A stretch of DNA of 64,000 bases from Actinokineospora diospyrosa (GCF_024171925.1 NZ_JAMTCO010000011.1:124001-188000), one strand, 5' to 3'. Positions 36,312 through 44,199 are shown, counted from the first letter of the stretch. Notes: generated by a model from the letters alone, not told the origin. Program-made: numbers and translations.

Positions 36312-36660
36312 AGCCCCCAAATACACAGCTTACCGCGCAGCACCGACAACCCGGGAGCATCGAACAGCAGCCTGTGGACAACCAGACCCGTTGTAGACAA
36401 GCAGATCCCACAACGGCCCCCGCAAGATCAACTGAATCAAGAGCCCCCGATATACAGCCTACCGAGCAGCACCGACACAACGGGAGCACCGAGCAGCAGC
36501 CTGTGGACAGCAGAAGACGTTGTGGATAACCAACCACGGCGAGGCCCGCCATGATCAACTACTCCAGAAGCCCCCAATACACAGCCTACCGAGGGACTCC
36601 GGCAAAACGACCCCAACAATCGAACCTTGTGGACAACCAGAACCGTTGTGGACAACCCTC
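36312..36660. repeat. Three ~130-bp repeats with DnaA-box-like sequences
   Basis: Units start near 36312, 36442 and 36569 (periods 130 and 127) and share the opening AGCCCCC(G/A)ATA and CACAGCCTACCG. Each ends in a pair of TGTGGACAA-type motifs. TGTGGACAA, the complement of TTGTCCACA, which is the preferred Streptomyces DnaA box, occurs at 36373-36381, 36628-36636 and 36647-36655; TGTGGATAA (E. coli type) at 36521-36529; two more sites have one mismatch. No replication gene is adjacent. Confidence 0.75.
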
Positions 36661-36685
36661 ATAACAGTCAACCGAGCACCGAGGA

Positions 36686-37402
36686 TCACCGAGAACCAGG
36701 CGGCGTCCACCCCACCTCAGTAACCACGAACATCGCCAACTCGCTCAGCTTGATGTTGTGGTCCCGCGCATGCCCCCGCAGCACGTCAAAAGCGACTCCC
36801 ATATCCACCCCCAACCGCTCTGCGAGCACGCCCTTCGCCTGCTCGATCGTCACCCGACTCGTCAACGCTTCCTGCAGCTGCTCGCTAAGCAGTTCGTGAT
36901 CCCGAATAGCCCGTGCCTGCAACAATCCGATCGTCGCCACGTCGACCAGGGCCTTGGCGGTTCGCCAGGACAACTCGTCCAGGTGGCCGGGGCGGGCGCG
37001 GAACAGGTTCAGGGCGCCGATCGTCTCTGAGCGCAGGCGCATGGGGAGGGCGAAGACCGCTCGGTAGCCGTCCGCGATGGCGGCGGCGGCGAAGCGGGCG
37101 TCGGGTTCGTCGACCGCGGTGAGGTCGGGGCGGGAGACCGGGGAGCCGGTGCGGTAGGCGGCGAGGCAGGGGCCTTCGCCGTGGCGGAGTTGGAAGAGTT
37201 CAAGTCTGCGGACGGCTTCGCTGGAGCTGGTGACCATGTGCAGGTCGCCGTCCACGGTGGCCAGGAGGATGCCCGCGGCGTCGACGGAGAGCAGTTCGAC
37301 GCAGCGGTCTACCAGCACCTGGAGGAACTCCAGGACGTCGAAGTCGTCGATGAGGGTGTCTGCGAGTTCGACGAAGGTTTCGACGAGCCGTTGTTGCTTC
37401 AT
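36686..37402 (-). CDS. GAF-ANTAR regulatory protein
   Basis: The 238-aa protein has an N-terminal GAF domain (residues ~15-165, including VDRCVELLSVDAAGILL and GPCLAAYRTGSPVSRPDL) and a C-terminal ANTAR domain (about 175-230, SRVTIEQAKGVLAERLGVDMGVAFDVLRGHARDHN). ANTAR domains bind paired RNA hairpins and act as anti-terminators. The GAF ligand is unknown. Its ATG overlaps the upstream gene's stop (ATGA). The repeat block lies directly downstream. Confidence 0.92.
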   Translation of the reverse strand: MKQQRLVETFVELADTLIDDFDVLEFLQVLVDRCVELLSVDAAGILLATVDGDLHMVTSSSEAVRRLELFQLRHGEGPCLAAYRTGSPVSRPDLTAVDEPDARFAAAAIADGYRAVFALPMRLRSETIGALNLFRARPGHLDELSWRTAKALVDVATIGLLQARAIRDHELLSEQLQEALTSRVTIEQAKGVLAERLGVDMGVAFDVLRGHARDHNIKLSELAMFVVTEVGWTPPGSR

Positions 37403-38121
37403 GAGGACTCACCTCCTGTTTCGGGCTGCCCCGGGTCCATCTCGAGTTCGGTGAAGCGCACGGTGCGGGCGACCACGTCGTCGGCGAGGTCGCCCAGGGC
37501 CCGGCCGTCGGCGAACGCCCGCGCCCGCAGGCTGGCGAACGCCGTGGAGACGTCGGTGCCGAGTTGGACGGCGACCATGCCGGTCGCCTGGTGGATGCGC
37601 GGGCTGGTCAGCACGGCGGTCTCCGAGATCAGCAGGTCCATGGCGATGCGGGTGAACAGGACCGCGTCCGCCCGCGCCGCCGGGGCCAACTCGCCGGGGA
37701 AGCGGCGGTAGACGCCGAGGGCGCCGAGGCGGACGGCGCCGATCACCATCGGGAAGGCGAACACGGCGGCCACCCCGACTAGACCGGGACCGAGCGCGAG
37801 CAGCGGCCACTCGGTGGCCACGACCTCGGCCGTGAGGTCGGGCACCAGCACCGGTCGGCTGGTCGACCACGCGGAGGTGAGCGGCCCCTGGCCGACGGTG
37901 AGCTCCGCCTCCGCCAACCGCGAACCGGTCACCCCGGCCGAGTGGGTGGTCACCGTGCCGTTGTTGATCATCACGACCAACACCACCCCGTCCGCGGCGA
38001 GTCTGCGTTGGACGAGGGCGCACAACAGGTCGGGGGTGAGCGGGCCGCCGTGCGCGGCGGTCGCCGCGGCGATCCACCCGGTCAACTCCGCCCAGTTGCC
38101 CGGCCTACCCGCGTCGGTCAC
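37399..38121 (-). CDS. GAF-ANTAR regulatory protein, divergent
   Basis: The 240-aa protein has a GAF-like domain (LLCALVQRRLAADGVVLVVMINNG ... VFAFPMVIGAVRLGALGVYR) and an ANTAR-like C-terminus (IHQATGMVAVQLGTDVSTAFASLRARAFADGRAL). GTG 38121 has AGGAAG about 10 nt upstream and is chosen over the upstream frame extension. It is co-transcribed with the paralogue at 36686, with a 4-bp overlap. The two probably form a pair acting on the same targets. Confidence 0.85.
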   Translation of the reverse strand: MTDAGRPGNWAELTGWIAAATAAHGGPLTPDLLCALVQRRLAADGVVLVVMINNGTVTTHSAGVTGSRLAEAELTVGQGPLTSAWSTSRPVLVPDLTAEVVATEWPLLALGPGLVGVAAVFAFPMVIGAVRLGALGVYRRFPGELAPAARADAVLFTRIAMDLLISETAVLTSPRIHQATGMVAVQLGTDVSTAFASLRARAFADGRALGDLADDVVARTVRFTELEMDPGQPETGGESS

Positions 38122-38639
38122 GCACTCGCCACTTCCTGTTCGAGCGAGCCACCTCCGCACCCGGTGAGCACGACACCGTGAGCCTAGTCCCGATCAGTGG
38201 GCCCGCCCGTCGACGGTACTGGTTCCTTCGAGTGGCGCTCGTGGCAGCCGCGATCGATCGGCGGAATAGTTGAGGTGCGCTCCGGACCCCGGCGTGGGAC
38301 AAACCACGCGAGGAGCAAATATGACGACGATCACATCGGGCGTAATTGCCGATATACTCCACCGGGAGTTCACACCTTCACCCGATAAGACTAGCCGGGC
38401 AACTCGGATAAATCACAACCTTTGCCATCGCGGTCAGCCGGCGGCAATGTCTTGCTCAGCGCTCGATCGGCGCTCGGGGTATTTGCAGGGAATACCCCAC
38501 ATGGTGCGGGGGCATCGCGCACGTCGCCGTCTGGTCGGCACCGGTCACCCGGTGCCCGCGGTGTCCTCGCACCCCTCACCACACGTCCCACCGCGACCGG
38601 GCCAGCGATTCCGACCAGCGGACAACCACTGGAGCGGGA
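38122..38639. other. Divergent intergenic region with a possible small gene
   Basis: This ~520-bp region separates the ANTAR operon from the sigma-like gene. It is richer in A+T than its surroundings around 38310-38420. An ATG at 38321 with a good GAGGAG site 6 nt upstream opens a 108-codon frame to 38647, but codon usage is unlike neighbours and a coding gene is doubtful. A hairpin GGGGTATT-TGCAGGG-AATACCCC lies at 38476-38498. Confidence 0.4.
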
Positions 38640-39146
38640 ATGGCTGACGGCGCGGTGCTGACCACCAGGCAGGCGTGGGAGCGGTGCGTCGGGCGCCGTG
38701 AGCGGTTGACCGGCATGGTGCTCAGGTTCGGCCTGCTCGACCAGGTCGACGACGTCGTGCACGACGCGTTCGTCGCCGTCATGGGCATGCCAAGACTTTA
38801 CCCAGCCGGTTTCGACGCGCTGCTGGAGACCGTGCTGTGGCGCCGGTGCCTGATCATCGCGGCTGGCGAGGCGGCCAGGCAGCGCCTCGTCGAGCACGCC
38901 GCGCTGCACCCACCGGCCACCGGCGACCACGCCGATCGGGTCGTCGACCAAGTACATGCCCAATGGCTCTTGCGCCGCAGCGGCGTGCTCACCGAGCCGG
39001 ACATCTGGATGCTGGAAATGGTGAGCGTCGGGTACCGGAGGCAGGAAATAGCCGATATGTCCGGGCGGACCGTGGATGAGATCGATCGGGCGATGCGTTC
39101 GGTGCGCCGCCGGGCCAGGTACAAAACCCAAGCCACGGTGGCCTGA
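38640..39146 (+). CDS. Sigma-70-region-4-like protein
   Basis: The 168-aa product looks like a degenerate ECF-type sigma factor: a region-2-like piece (LLDQVDDVVHDAFVAVMG) and a region-4-like helix-turn-helix (LTEPDIWMLEMVSVGYRRQEIADMSGRTVDEIDRAMRSVRRRARYK). The central linker is unusual and core-binding residues cannot be judged. The ATG at 38640 has GAGCGGG upstream. It is convergent with resA, which starts beyond it on the other strand. Confidence 0.6.
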   Translation: MADGAVLTTRQAWERCVGRRERLTGMVLRFGLLDQVDDVVHDAFVAVMGMPRLYPAGFDALLETVLWRRCLIIAAGEAARQRLVEHAALHPPATGDHADRVVDQVHAQWLLRRSGVLTEPDIWMLEMVSVGYRRQEIADMSGRTVDEIDRAMRSVRRRARYKTQATVA

Positions 39147-39164
39147 TAAATATATAAATATCAG
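39143..39164. terminator. AT-rich palindrome between convergent genes
   Basis: CTGATA ... TATCAG encloses AAATATATAAA; between the outer C and G the stretch is almost only A and T, in an otherwise very G+C-rich sequence. It overlaps the stop codons of the sigma-like gene and of resA, so it may act as a bidirectional terminator. Confidence 0.45.
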
Positions 39165-39733
39165 GATTCGGCGATGAGTCGGTCGACGACCGGGATCAGG
39201 TCCTCGGCCAGCAGGTCGCGCATGAATGCCGCGGCCACCCGCCCCTGCTTGTCCAGGACGAATGTGGCGGGCACGACCGCCCGGGGATAGCCCTTCAACA
39301 CGATGAGGGATTTCCCGGGCGGGTCGTAGATCGAGGGGTAGGTCAGGCCGCGGTCGCGCAGGAAGTCCTGGGCCGCGTCGCGCTGGTTGTCGCGCACGTC
39401 CACCCCGACCACCTGGACCTGGTCGGGGTAGCGGTCCTGCACCTGCTGCAGCTGCGGCGCCTCGGCGCGGCACGGCCCGCACCACTGGCCCCAGATGTTG
39501 AGCACGACGACCTTGCCCCGGTAGGACGACACCGAGATCCGCGAGTCGTCCATCAGGGACGGTCCGGCGATGTCGGGCATCGGCTTGCGGTCGGCGCCGT
39601 CGTAGCTGATGTCGGTCTGCCCGCCCGGGGAGACGAACACGAACTCGGTGCCGCTGGCGACCGCGTCCTTGTCCGACGAGCAGCCGGACACCAGCAGCAG
39701 CGCCGCGCCGAGCAGGCCGAGGAGCGCGCGCAT
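39161..39733 (-). CDS. resA: Thioredoxin-like lipoprotein ResA
   Basis: ResA reduces the apocytochrome c cysteines on the outer face of the membrane, using electrons from CcdA. The 190-aa product has a lipoprotein signal (LLGLLGAALLLVSGC-SS, lipobox VSGC) and the thioredoxin motif NIWGQWCGPCRAEAP, then the cis-proline region VVPATFVLDKQG. The ATG at 39733 overlaps the stop of the histidine phosphatase gene (ATGA). Confidence 0.9.
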   Translation of the reverse strand: MRALLGLLGAALLLVSGCSSDKDAVASGTEFVFVSPGGQTDISYDGADRKPMPDIAGPSLMDDSRISVSSYRGKVVVLNIWGQWCGPCRAEAPQLQQVQDRYPDQVQVVGVDVRDNQRDAAQDFLRDRGLTYPSIYDPPGKSLIVLKGYPRAVVPATFVLDKQGRVAAAFMRDLLAEDLIPVVDRLIAES

Positions 39734-40362
39734 CAGGCGCCCGTGTTCTTCGGGTCGCTGGAGCCCGCGGGCTCGGTGTAGCGGATGCCGACCAGCTGCT
39801 CGTCGTCGAACACCAGGCTGGTCAGCGAGGCCAGCGAACACTGCCGCTTGCGCGGGTCGTGCCAGAGCCGCTTGCCCTCCAGGTAGCGCCGCAGCGTCCA
39901 CACCGGGAGCTGGTGCGACACGCACACCGCCTCGTGCCCGACGGCCGCCGCCCGCGCGCGGTGCGCCGCGGCGAGCATCCGGTGCGCGATCTGCAGGTAC
40001 GGCTCGCCCCAGGACGGGGTGAACGGGTTGCGCAGGTGCGGCCAGTTGGCCGGCGAGCGCAGGGCGCCGTCACCGACCGAGACCTTCTTGCCCTCGAACA
40101 CGTTCGCCGACTCGATCAGCCGCTCGTCGGTCGCCAGCTCGAGCCGGTGCGAGGCGGCGATGGGTGTCGCGGTCTCCTGCGCGCGCTGCAGCGGCGAGGC
40201 GACGACGTGCACGATGTCGTGGTCGGCGAGGTGTTCGGCGACGGTGAGGGCCTGCCGCTTGCCGGTGTCGGACAGGTGGAAGCCGGGGAGCCTGCCGTAG
40301 AGGATGCCGGTGGGGTTGTGGACCTCGCCGTGGCGCAGCACGTGGACGATGGTCTGGGTCAC
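39733..40362 (-). CDS. Histidine phosphatase family protein
   Basis: The 209-aa protein has the catalytic LRHGEV motif at the N-terminus, [10 protein letters not shown] with the conserved arginine, and a second histidine in [13 protein letters not shown]. It belongs to the phosphoglycerate mutase-like superfamily; the M. tuberculosis cognate (Rv0525) also lies between hemL and the cytochrome c genes. Substrate unknown. The GTG at 40362 overlaps the hemL stop (GTGA). Confidence 0.85.
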   Translation of the reverse strand: MTQTIVHVLRHGEVHNPTGILYGRLPGFHLSDTGKRQALTVAEHLADHDIVHVVASPLQRAQETATPIAASHRLELATDERLIESANVFEGKKVSVGDGALRSPANWPHLRNPFTPSWGEPYLQIAHRMLAAAHRARAAAVGHEAVCVSHQLPVWTLRRYLEGKRLWHDPRKRQCSLASLTSLVFDDEQLVGIRYTEPAGSSDPKNTGA

Positions 40363-41678
40363 GCGGGCTCCTTCGCGGCCGCCGCGGCCGCGGCGGCGTT
40401 GGGCAGTGCGGCGGCGATCCGCTCGAACGCGGTGTCGTCGAGGGCCGCGCTGACGAACCAGGCCTCGAAGGCGCTGGGCGGCGGGTAGACGCCGTGGTCG
40501 AGCAGTGCGTGGAAGAACGCCGGGAACCGCCAGGTCTGCGCGGCCTTGGCGGCGGCGTAGTCGGTGACCGGGTCCTCGGTGAAGAACACGCTGAGCAGGT
40601 TGCCCGCGGTCTGGACCCGGTGCGCCACGCCAGCAGCCGACAGCGCGCCGCCGAGCAGCGCGCCGAGCCGGGCCGCGTTGTCGTCCAGGGCCCGGTACAC
40701 CGACTCGTCGGCCGCGCGCAGCGTCGCCAGGCCCGCGGCGACCGCGACCGGGTTACCGGAGAGGGTGCCCGCCTGGTAGACCGGACCGGCCGGGGCGAGG
40801 TGGCCCATGATGTCGGCCCGACCGCCGAACGCCGCGGCGGGCAGGCCGCCGGACATGACCTTCCCGAAGGTGTAGAGGTCCCCCGCGACGCCGTCGACCC
40901 CGTACCAACCAGCGGCCGAGACCCGGAAGCCGGTCATCACCTCGTCCATGACCAGCAGCGCGCCGTGCTCGGCGGTGATCTCGCGCAGCCCCGCGTTGAA
41001 CCCGGCGACCGGGGCGATCGCGCCCATGTTGCCCGCCGCGGCCTCGGTGATCACCGCGGCGATCGACGGGCCGTGCTCGGCGAAGGCGGCCCGCACCGCG
41101 TCGAGGTCGTTGTACGGCAGCACCAGGGTGTCCTCGGCCTGCGCGCCGGTGACCCCGGGCGTGGTGGGCAGCCCGAGCGTGGCGACCCCGGAGCCCGCCT
41201 CGGCCAGCAGCGCGTCCACGTGGCCGTGGTAGCACCCGGCGAACTTGATGATCCGCTTGCGCCCGGTGAAGCCGCGGGCCAGCCGGATCGCGCTCATGGT
41301 CGCCTCGGTGCCGGAGTTGACCAGCCGCACCTGGCTGACCGGCTCGACCCGCCGAACGATCTCCTCGGCCAGGTCGACCTCCCCGGCCGTCGGGGTGCCG
41401 AAGGACAGCCCGCTGGTCGCCGCCGAGCGCACCGCCTCGACCACCGCCGGGTGCGCGTGCCCGAGGATCATCGGCCCCCAGGACGAGACCAGGTCGACGT
41501 ACTGGTTGTCGTCGGCGTCCCACAGGTAGGCGCCGAGCCCGCTGACCATGAACCGCGGCGTCCCGCCGACGGAGTTGAAGGCCCGCACCGGCGAGTTGAC
41601 CCCGCCGGGGATGACGGCCTTCGCCCGGTCGAACAGCGCCGCCGAGCCACGCACGTGTGCCTGCACCTCAGGTGTCAC
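40359..41678 (-). CDS. hemL: Glutamate-1-semialdehyde 2,1-aminomutase
   Basis: HemL makes 5-aminolevulinate in the C5 pathway together with HemA (encoded at 49387-50715). The 439-aa PLP enzyme has [12 protein letters not shown] at the N-terminus, [12 protein letters not shown], the PLP-binding [10 protein letters not shown] and the Schiff-base lysine in [12 protein letters not shown]. It heads the hemL-phosphatase-resA run. Start GTG 41678. Confidence 0.95.
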   Translation of the reverse strand: MTPEVQAHVRGSAALFDRAKAVIPGGVNSPVRAFNSVGGTPRFMVSGLGAYLWDADDNQYVDLVSSWGPMILGHAHPAVVEAVRSAATSGLSFGTPTAGEVDLAEEIVRRVEPVSQVRLVNSGTEATMSAIRLARGFTGRKRIIKFAGCYHGHVDALLAEAGSGVATLGLPTTPGVTGAQAEDTLVLPYNDLDAVRAAFAEHGPSIAAVITEAAAGNMGAIAPVAGFNAGLREITAEHGALLVMDEVMTGFRVSAAGWYGVDGVAGDLYTFGKVMSGGLPAAAFGGRADIMGHLAPAGPVYQAGTLSGNPVAVAAGLATLRAADESVYRALDDNAARLGALLGGALSAAGVAHRVQTAGNLLSVFFTEDPVTDYAAAKAAQTWRFPAFFHALLDHGVYPPPSAFEAWFVSAALDDTAFERIAAALPNAAAAAAAAKEPA

Positions 41679-41714
41679 CCGACCAGTCTCGCAAACCCGG
41701 CCGGGTGGCCGCGC

Positions 41715-42032
41715 TCACGCCCGGGTGCGCACCGCCAGCACCAGCTGGCGACCGGCGTCGAGCAGCAGCACCGCGGCCAGCGTGGCCGCCGCGATCGAGG
41801 TGCCGATCCAGTTGCCCGCGTAGTGCTGGAAGTCCAGGTCCGGCCGCTCGGCGACCCGGCTCAGCGGCACCGTGCCCCGGTCGTAGCACCACAGCGCGGC
41901 CCACACCAGCAGCCCGACCAGCACCAGCTCACCCACCGCCAGCACAGCGCGGCGCGGCTGGTCCAGCCTGCCCGGCTCGTCTGGCCACCCGAGGCCGACG
42001 GCCTCCGGCTCCGAGGTCTGCGGTGTGCTCAC
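41715..42032 (-). CDS. Small membrane protein
   Basis: The 105-aa product has two hydrophobic helices (about 29-48, AVLAVGELVLVGLLVWAALW, and ~78-95, SIAAATLAAVLLLDAG) after an acidic N-terminus. I know no function for it. Start GTG 42032. It lies upstream of hemL on the same strand, separated from its start by 36 nt. Confidence 0.6.
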   Translation of the reverse strand: MSTPQTSEPEAVGLGWPDEPGRLDQPRRAVLAVGELVLVGLLVWAALWCYDRGTVPLSRVAERPDLDFQHYAGNWIGTSIAAATLAAVLLLDAGRQLVLAVRTRA

Positions 42033-42059
42033 CCGATCAGCCTCTCATGCCCCGCCCGC

Positions 42060-42470
42060 TCACGAACCACCGAAGTGCAACGCCCCGAAGTAGGCCCGCG
42101 AGTCGACCCGCAGCAACAGCGTCACCACGCTGACCCAGATCCCGACAATCGCCACGAACAGCAGGAACGCCACCGGCGACGACGCGTGCGCGTTGGCCGC
42201 CGCGGGAGCGCCGAGCGCGCCGACCAACGCGGTGAACATGAGGCCGAGCCGCGCCCACGGCCGCCCCGCGCGCACCGGCCAAGCCAGCACCAACGCGGCC
42301 AAAGCGGACAGCGCGGCACCGAACCCGAGGTAACCGGGTGGCCTATCGCCCGACACCAGCAACCCCCCGGTCAGCGCCGCACTGGCGACCGCCCCCCAGA
42401 CCGCGAGGGTCACGGAGGTAGGTCTACCGGGGCGGTTGTCCGGGTCCGGATCGGCTATCGGCTCGGTCAC
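42060..42470 (-). CDS. Membrane protein, paralogue of the 43647-45823 proteins
   Basis: The 136-aa product has four predicted helices and ends in SRAYFGALHFGGS. A G-RPWARLGLM segment corresponds to WAR-containing segments in the proteins at 43647-44192 and 44283-44831, and the C-termini are similar, so these look like paralogues. Start GTG 42470 lies 6 nt after a TACTTA hexamer (42477-42482), consistent with a leaderless transcript. Function unknown. Confidence 0.6.
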   Translation of the reverse strand: MTEPIADPDPDNRPGRPTSVTLAVWGAVASAALTGGLLVSGDRPPGYLGFGAALSALAALVLAWPVRAGRPWARLGLMFTALVGALGAPAAANAHASSPVAFLLFVAIVGIWVSVVTLLLRVDSRAYFGALHFGGS

Positions 42471-42789
42471 GGGAGTTAAGTAGCCCCAACCCATCCCCGT
42501 GTTACGAGTCCCTCGCCACGTCCCCAGCGGCGTCCCAAACCGCCACCATCCCCCTCTACGACGACTGTCATGGTGTTGACCTGCGCACCTTCGTGGGCAC
42601 GGGCGCTGGTGGCGCGCCAGCTGGGTGGTCCGACATCACAGGGGCCCACCCGGGCGGCCCAGTCTCGTCGCTACGACTTCGCGGCGTGCGGGTCGGCCTC
42701 GTCGCCTGACGGCGAGCTCGGCGACCCGGGGATCGGACGCCTCGTTGCCTGGCGGCAACATCGGGCCCGATCCGCGATTTTCGAGCTTT

Positions 42790-42934
42790 GCTCGATGGGG
42801 TGGACCTGTTTTGCGCGGGGCCCCTACGACACCCGTGGCAGGACCGCAAAGCAGGGGCCGAAAAGACTGGCCCTGCCGCGCGGAAACGCTACGGGTGCCG
42901 CTCCCCCACACAAAACAGGTCCACCCCATCGAGC
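42790..42934. repeat. 145-bp long-hairpin element, copy B (inverted relative to A)
   Basis: It is the reverse complement of copy A with only a handful of differences: same arms (GCTCGATGG...CCATCGAGC), same inner stems and same loop, GAAAAGACT on this strand. The left flank, AATCGCGGATC-type, is also shared with copy A over about 25 bp. Outside the hairpin there is a CTCGTTGCCTGGCGGCAAC block, shared with the outer side of copy C. Confidence 0.85.
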
Positions 42935-42938
42935 ATTT

Positions 42939-43190
42939 GGCACCAGCGAGTCCGACTGTCCAGGCGCTGGGCTGGCAGGGCAGCCGAGAGCGGGCTGGGA
43001 TGGCACCGGCCATTCCGAGTGTCCAGGTGCTGGGTGGGTGGGTTGGGGCGGACCTGACGGAAGCTGGGTTGGCACCGGCGGGTCCGACTGTCCAGGGGCT
43101 GGTTCTGTGGGTTGGGGCCGGTCCTGACGGGGGGCGAGTTGGCACCGCAGGGTCCGAGTGTCCGGGGGCTGGCTGGGTGGGTTGGCGGGT
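42939..43190. repeat. Array of ~70-bp repeats (copy B)
   Basis: Four units begin with GGCACC at 42939, 43002, 43071 and 43141 (63, 69 and 70 bp apart). Each has a TCCGA(C/G)TGTCC(A/G)GGnGCTGG core and most a GGGTGGGTTGGGGC stretch. Same family as the array at 35854-36039, in opposite orientation. It starts right after hairpin B. Confidence 0.75.
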
Positions 43191-43192
43191 GG

Positions 43193-43220
43193 TTGTCCAC
43201 AACGTGTTCTGTTGTCCACA
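43193..43220. repeat. Pair of DnaA-box-like sites
   Basis: TTGTCCACA occurs perfectly at 43193-43201 and 43212-43220, 19 bp apart, in the same orientation. The surrounding ~110 bp (to about 43300), read on the other strand, is one copy of the ~130-bp repeat at 36312-36660 (shared GAGCCCCCGATATACAGCCT). Confidence 0.7.
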
Positions 43221-43371
43221 GGCCGTGGTCGCCGACTCGGTTCTGTCGGGATCCGTCAATAGGCTGTATATCGGGGGCTCTTGCGGCAGATGATCTTGCG
43301 ACCCCAACCCAACCGCCCTGCCCCCGACCGCATTGCCCACCCCGCACTCCTCGGAGCCGCCGGTGCCAACT

Positions 43372-43516
43372 GCTCGATGGGGCGGACTTCCTTTGCGCGG
43401 GGGGACGACACCCGTAGCGTTTCCTCGCGGCAGGGCCAGTCTTTTCGGCCCCTGCTGTGCGGACCTGCCACGGGTGTCGTAGGGGCCCCGCGCAAAGGAA
43501 GTCCGCCCCATCGAGC
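43372..43516. repeat. 145-bp long-hairpin element, copy C
   Basis: Same orientation and length as copy A. The arms differ from A at positions 12, 17, 19, 20 and 27 of the left arm, and every change has the matching change in the right arm, keeping base pairs (for example C-G to T-A, G-C to C-G). The wobble at position 25 is restored to C-G. The inner stems and loop (AGTCTTTTC) are nearly unchanged. Confidence 0.85.
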
Positions 43517-43589
43517 CCACCGGACCACCCCGTTCGGGCCGCGAGGTTGCCGCCAGGCAACGAGCAGGCCCGCACCCCAGCCCCCCAAG

Positions 43590-43622
43590 CACAAAAGAGC
43601 GGCGGCCATCAGGCCGCCGCTC
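43590..43622 (-). terminator. Rho-independent terminator of the 43647 gene
   Basis: A perfect 11-bp stem, GAGCGGCGGCC (43597-43607) with GGCCGCCGCTC (43612-43622), loop ATCA, followed on the minus strand by TTTTGTG. It ends transcription from the gene at 43647 and so isolates hairpin C from it. Confidence 0.85.
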
Positions 43623-43646
43623 TCAGGCATCTCAGTGGGGACGAGC

Positions 43647-44192
43647 TCAGTACCGCTTCCCCGTCGTCTCGAAGTAGGCCTTCGAGTCGGCGGTGAACAT
43701 GAAGTAGATGGCGGTGCCCACCAGCAGGATCTGGATCACGCTCACCACGATGCCCGCCGGTGCGGCGCCTTCGCTGACCAGGCCCAGGACGTTGACGATC
43801 AGGCCGATCGTGCCGAGGATCGCCAGGGTCATGCGGGCCCAGTTCTTGCCCGCGCGCATCTTGAACGCGAACAGCAGGTACAGCGCGAAGGACACGGCGG
43901 CGATGATGCCTGCGAACACCAGGCCCGCGGTCACCACGGTGTCGATCTCGGCGGAGGTGGCCGCCTTGCCCTGGGCGCGCAGCGCGGTCGCGGCGCTCTC
44001 GCGCAGCGCGTCGGTGCCGATCGCCACGGTGACGATGAAGCCGACGATGCCGAGGATCGCGTTGACGACCCAGAGCTGGAAGGAGGTGGTCACGGACTTG
44101 GGCCGGACCGCGGTCGGCAGCAGGTCGTTGATCGGCGGCGCCGAGGGCATCGGCTGGTAGGGCTGGTTGGGATCGGGTCCACTTGTCGTCAT
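43647..44192 (-). CDS. Membrane protein, paralogue family member 2
   Basis: The 181-aa product has a proline-rich cytoplasmic N-terminus (QPMPSAPP), then four hydrophobic helices with a GKNWARMTLAILGTIG segment and a C-terminal ADSKAYFETTGKRY. The start at ATG 44192 is supported by the near-identical N-terminus of the neighbour (QPMPVAPP) and by a -10 hexamer 7 nt upstream; the frame is open to 44261. Function unknown. Confidence 0.7.
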   Translation of the reverse strand: MTTSGPDPNQPYQPMPSAPPINDLLPTAVRPKSVTTSFQLWVVNAILGIVGFIVTVAIGTDALRESAATALRAQGKAATSAEIDTVVTAGLVFAGIIAAVSFALYLLFAFKMRAGKNWARMTLAILGTIGLIVNVLGLVSEGAAPAGIVVSVIQILLVGTAIYFMFTADSKAYFETTGKRY

Positions 44193-44199
44193 GGGTGAG

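Larger units (their letters stand above)
35652..36685. other. Kilobase-long non-coding block between ccdA and the ANTAR genes
   Basis: No gene is supported. From left to right it contains ~170 bp of plain upstream sequence, four ~70-bp-type repeats, one 145-bp hairpin, a stretch with a partly conserved flank, and three ~130-bp repeats with DnaA-box-like motifs (separate entries). Confidence 0.6.

Noticed and set aside
35748..36554. Long open frame through hairpin A and the DnaA-box repeats
   Set aside because: The frame only reflects repeat translation; stems covary and the product is low complexity without a recognisable domain.
36312..36660. Chromosomal oriC
   Set aside because: DnaA-box-like sites are clustered, but dnaA, dnaN and an AT-rich unwinding region are absent; kept as a finding only.
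36312..36660. CRISPR array
   Set aside because: Units are ~130 bp, three in number, without short identical repeats and unique spacers; no cas genes.
38391..39485. Minus-strand frame of 364 codons opposite the sigma-like gene
   Set aside because: Arg/Pro/Gly/Ala-rich shadow of a plausible plus-strand protein and of resA.
42636..43592. Minus-strand frame of ~318 codons through hairpins B and C
   Set aside because: Same reason: it is composed of the repeat elements and has no ribosome site or domain.
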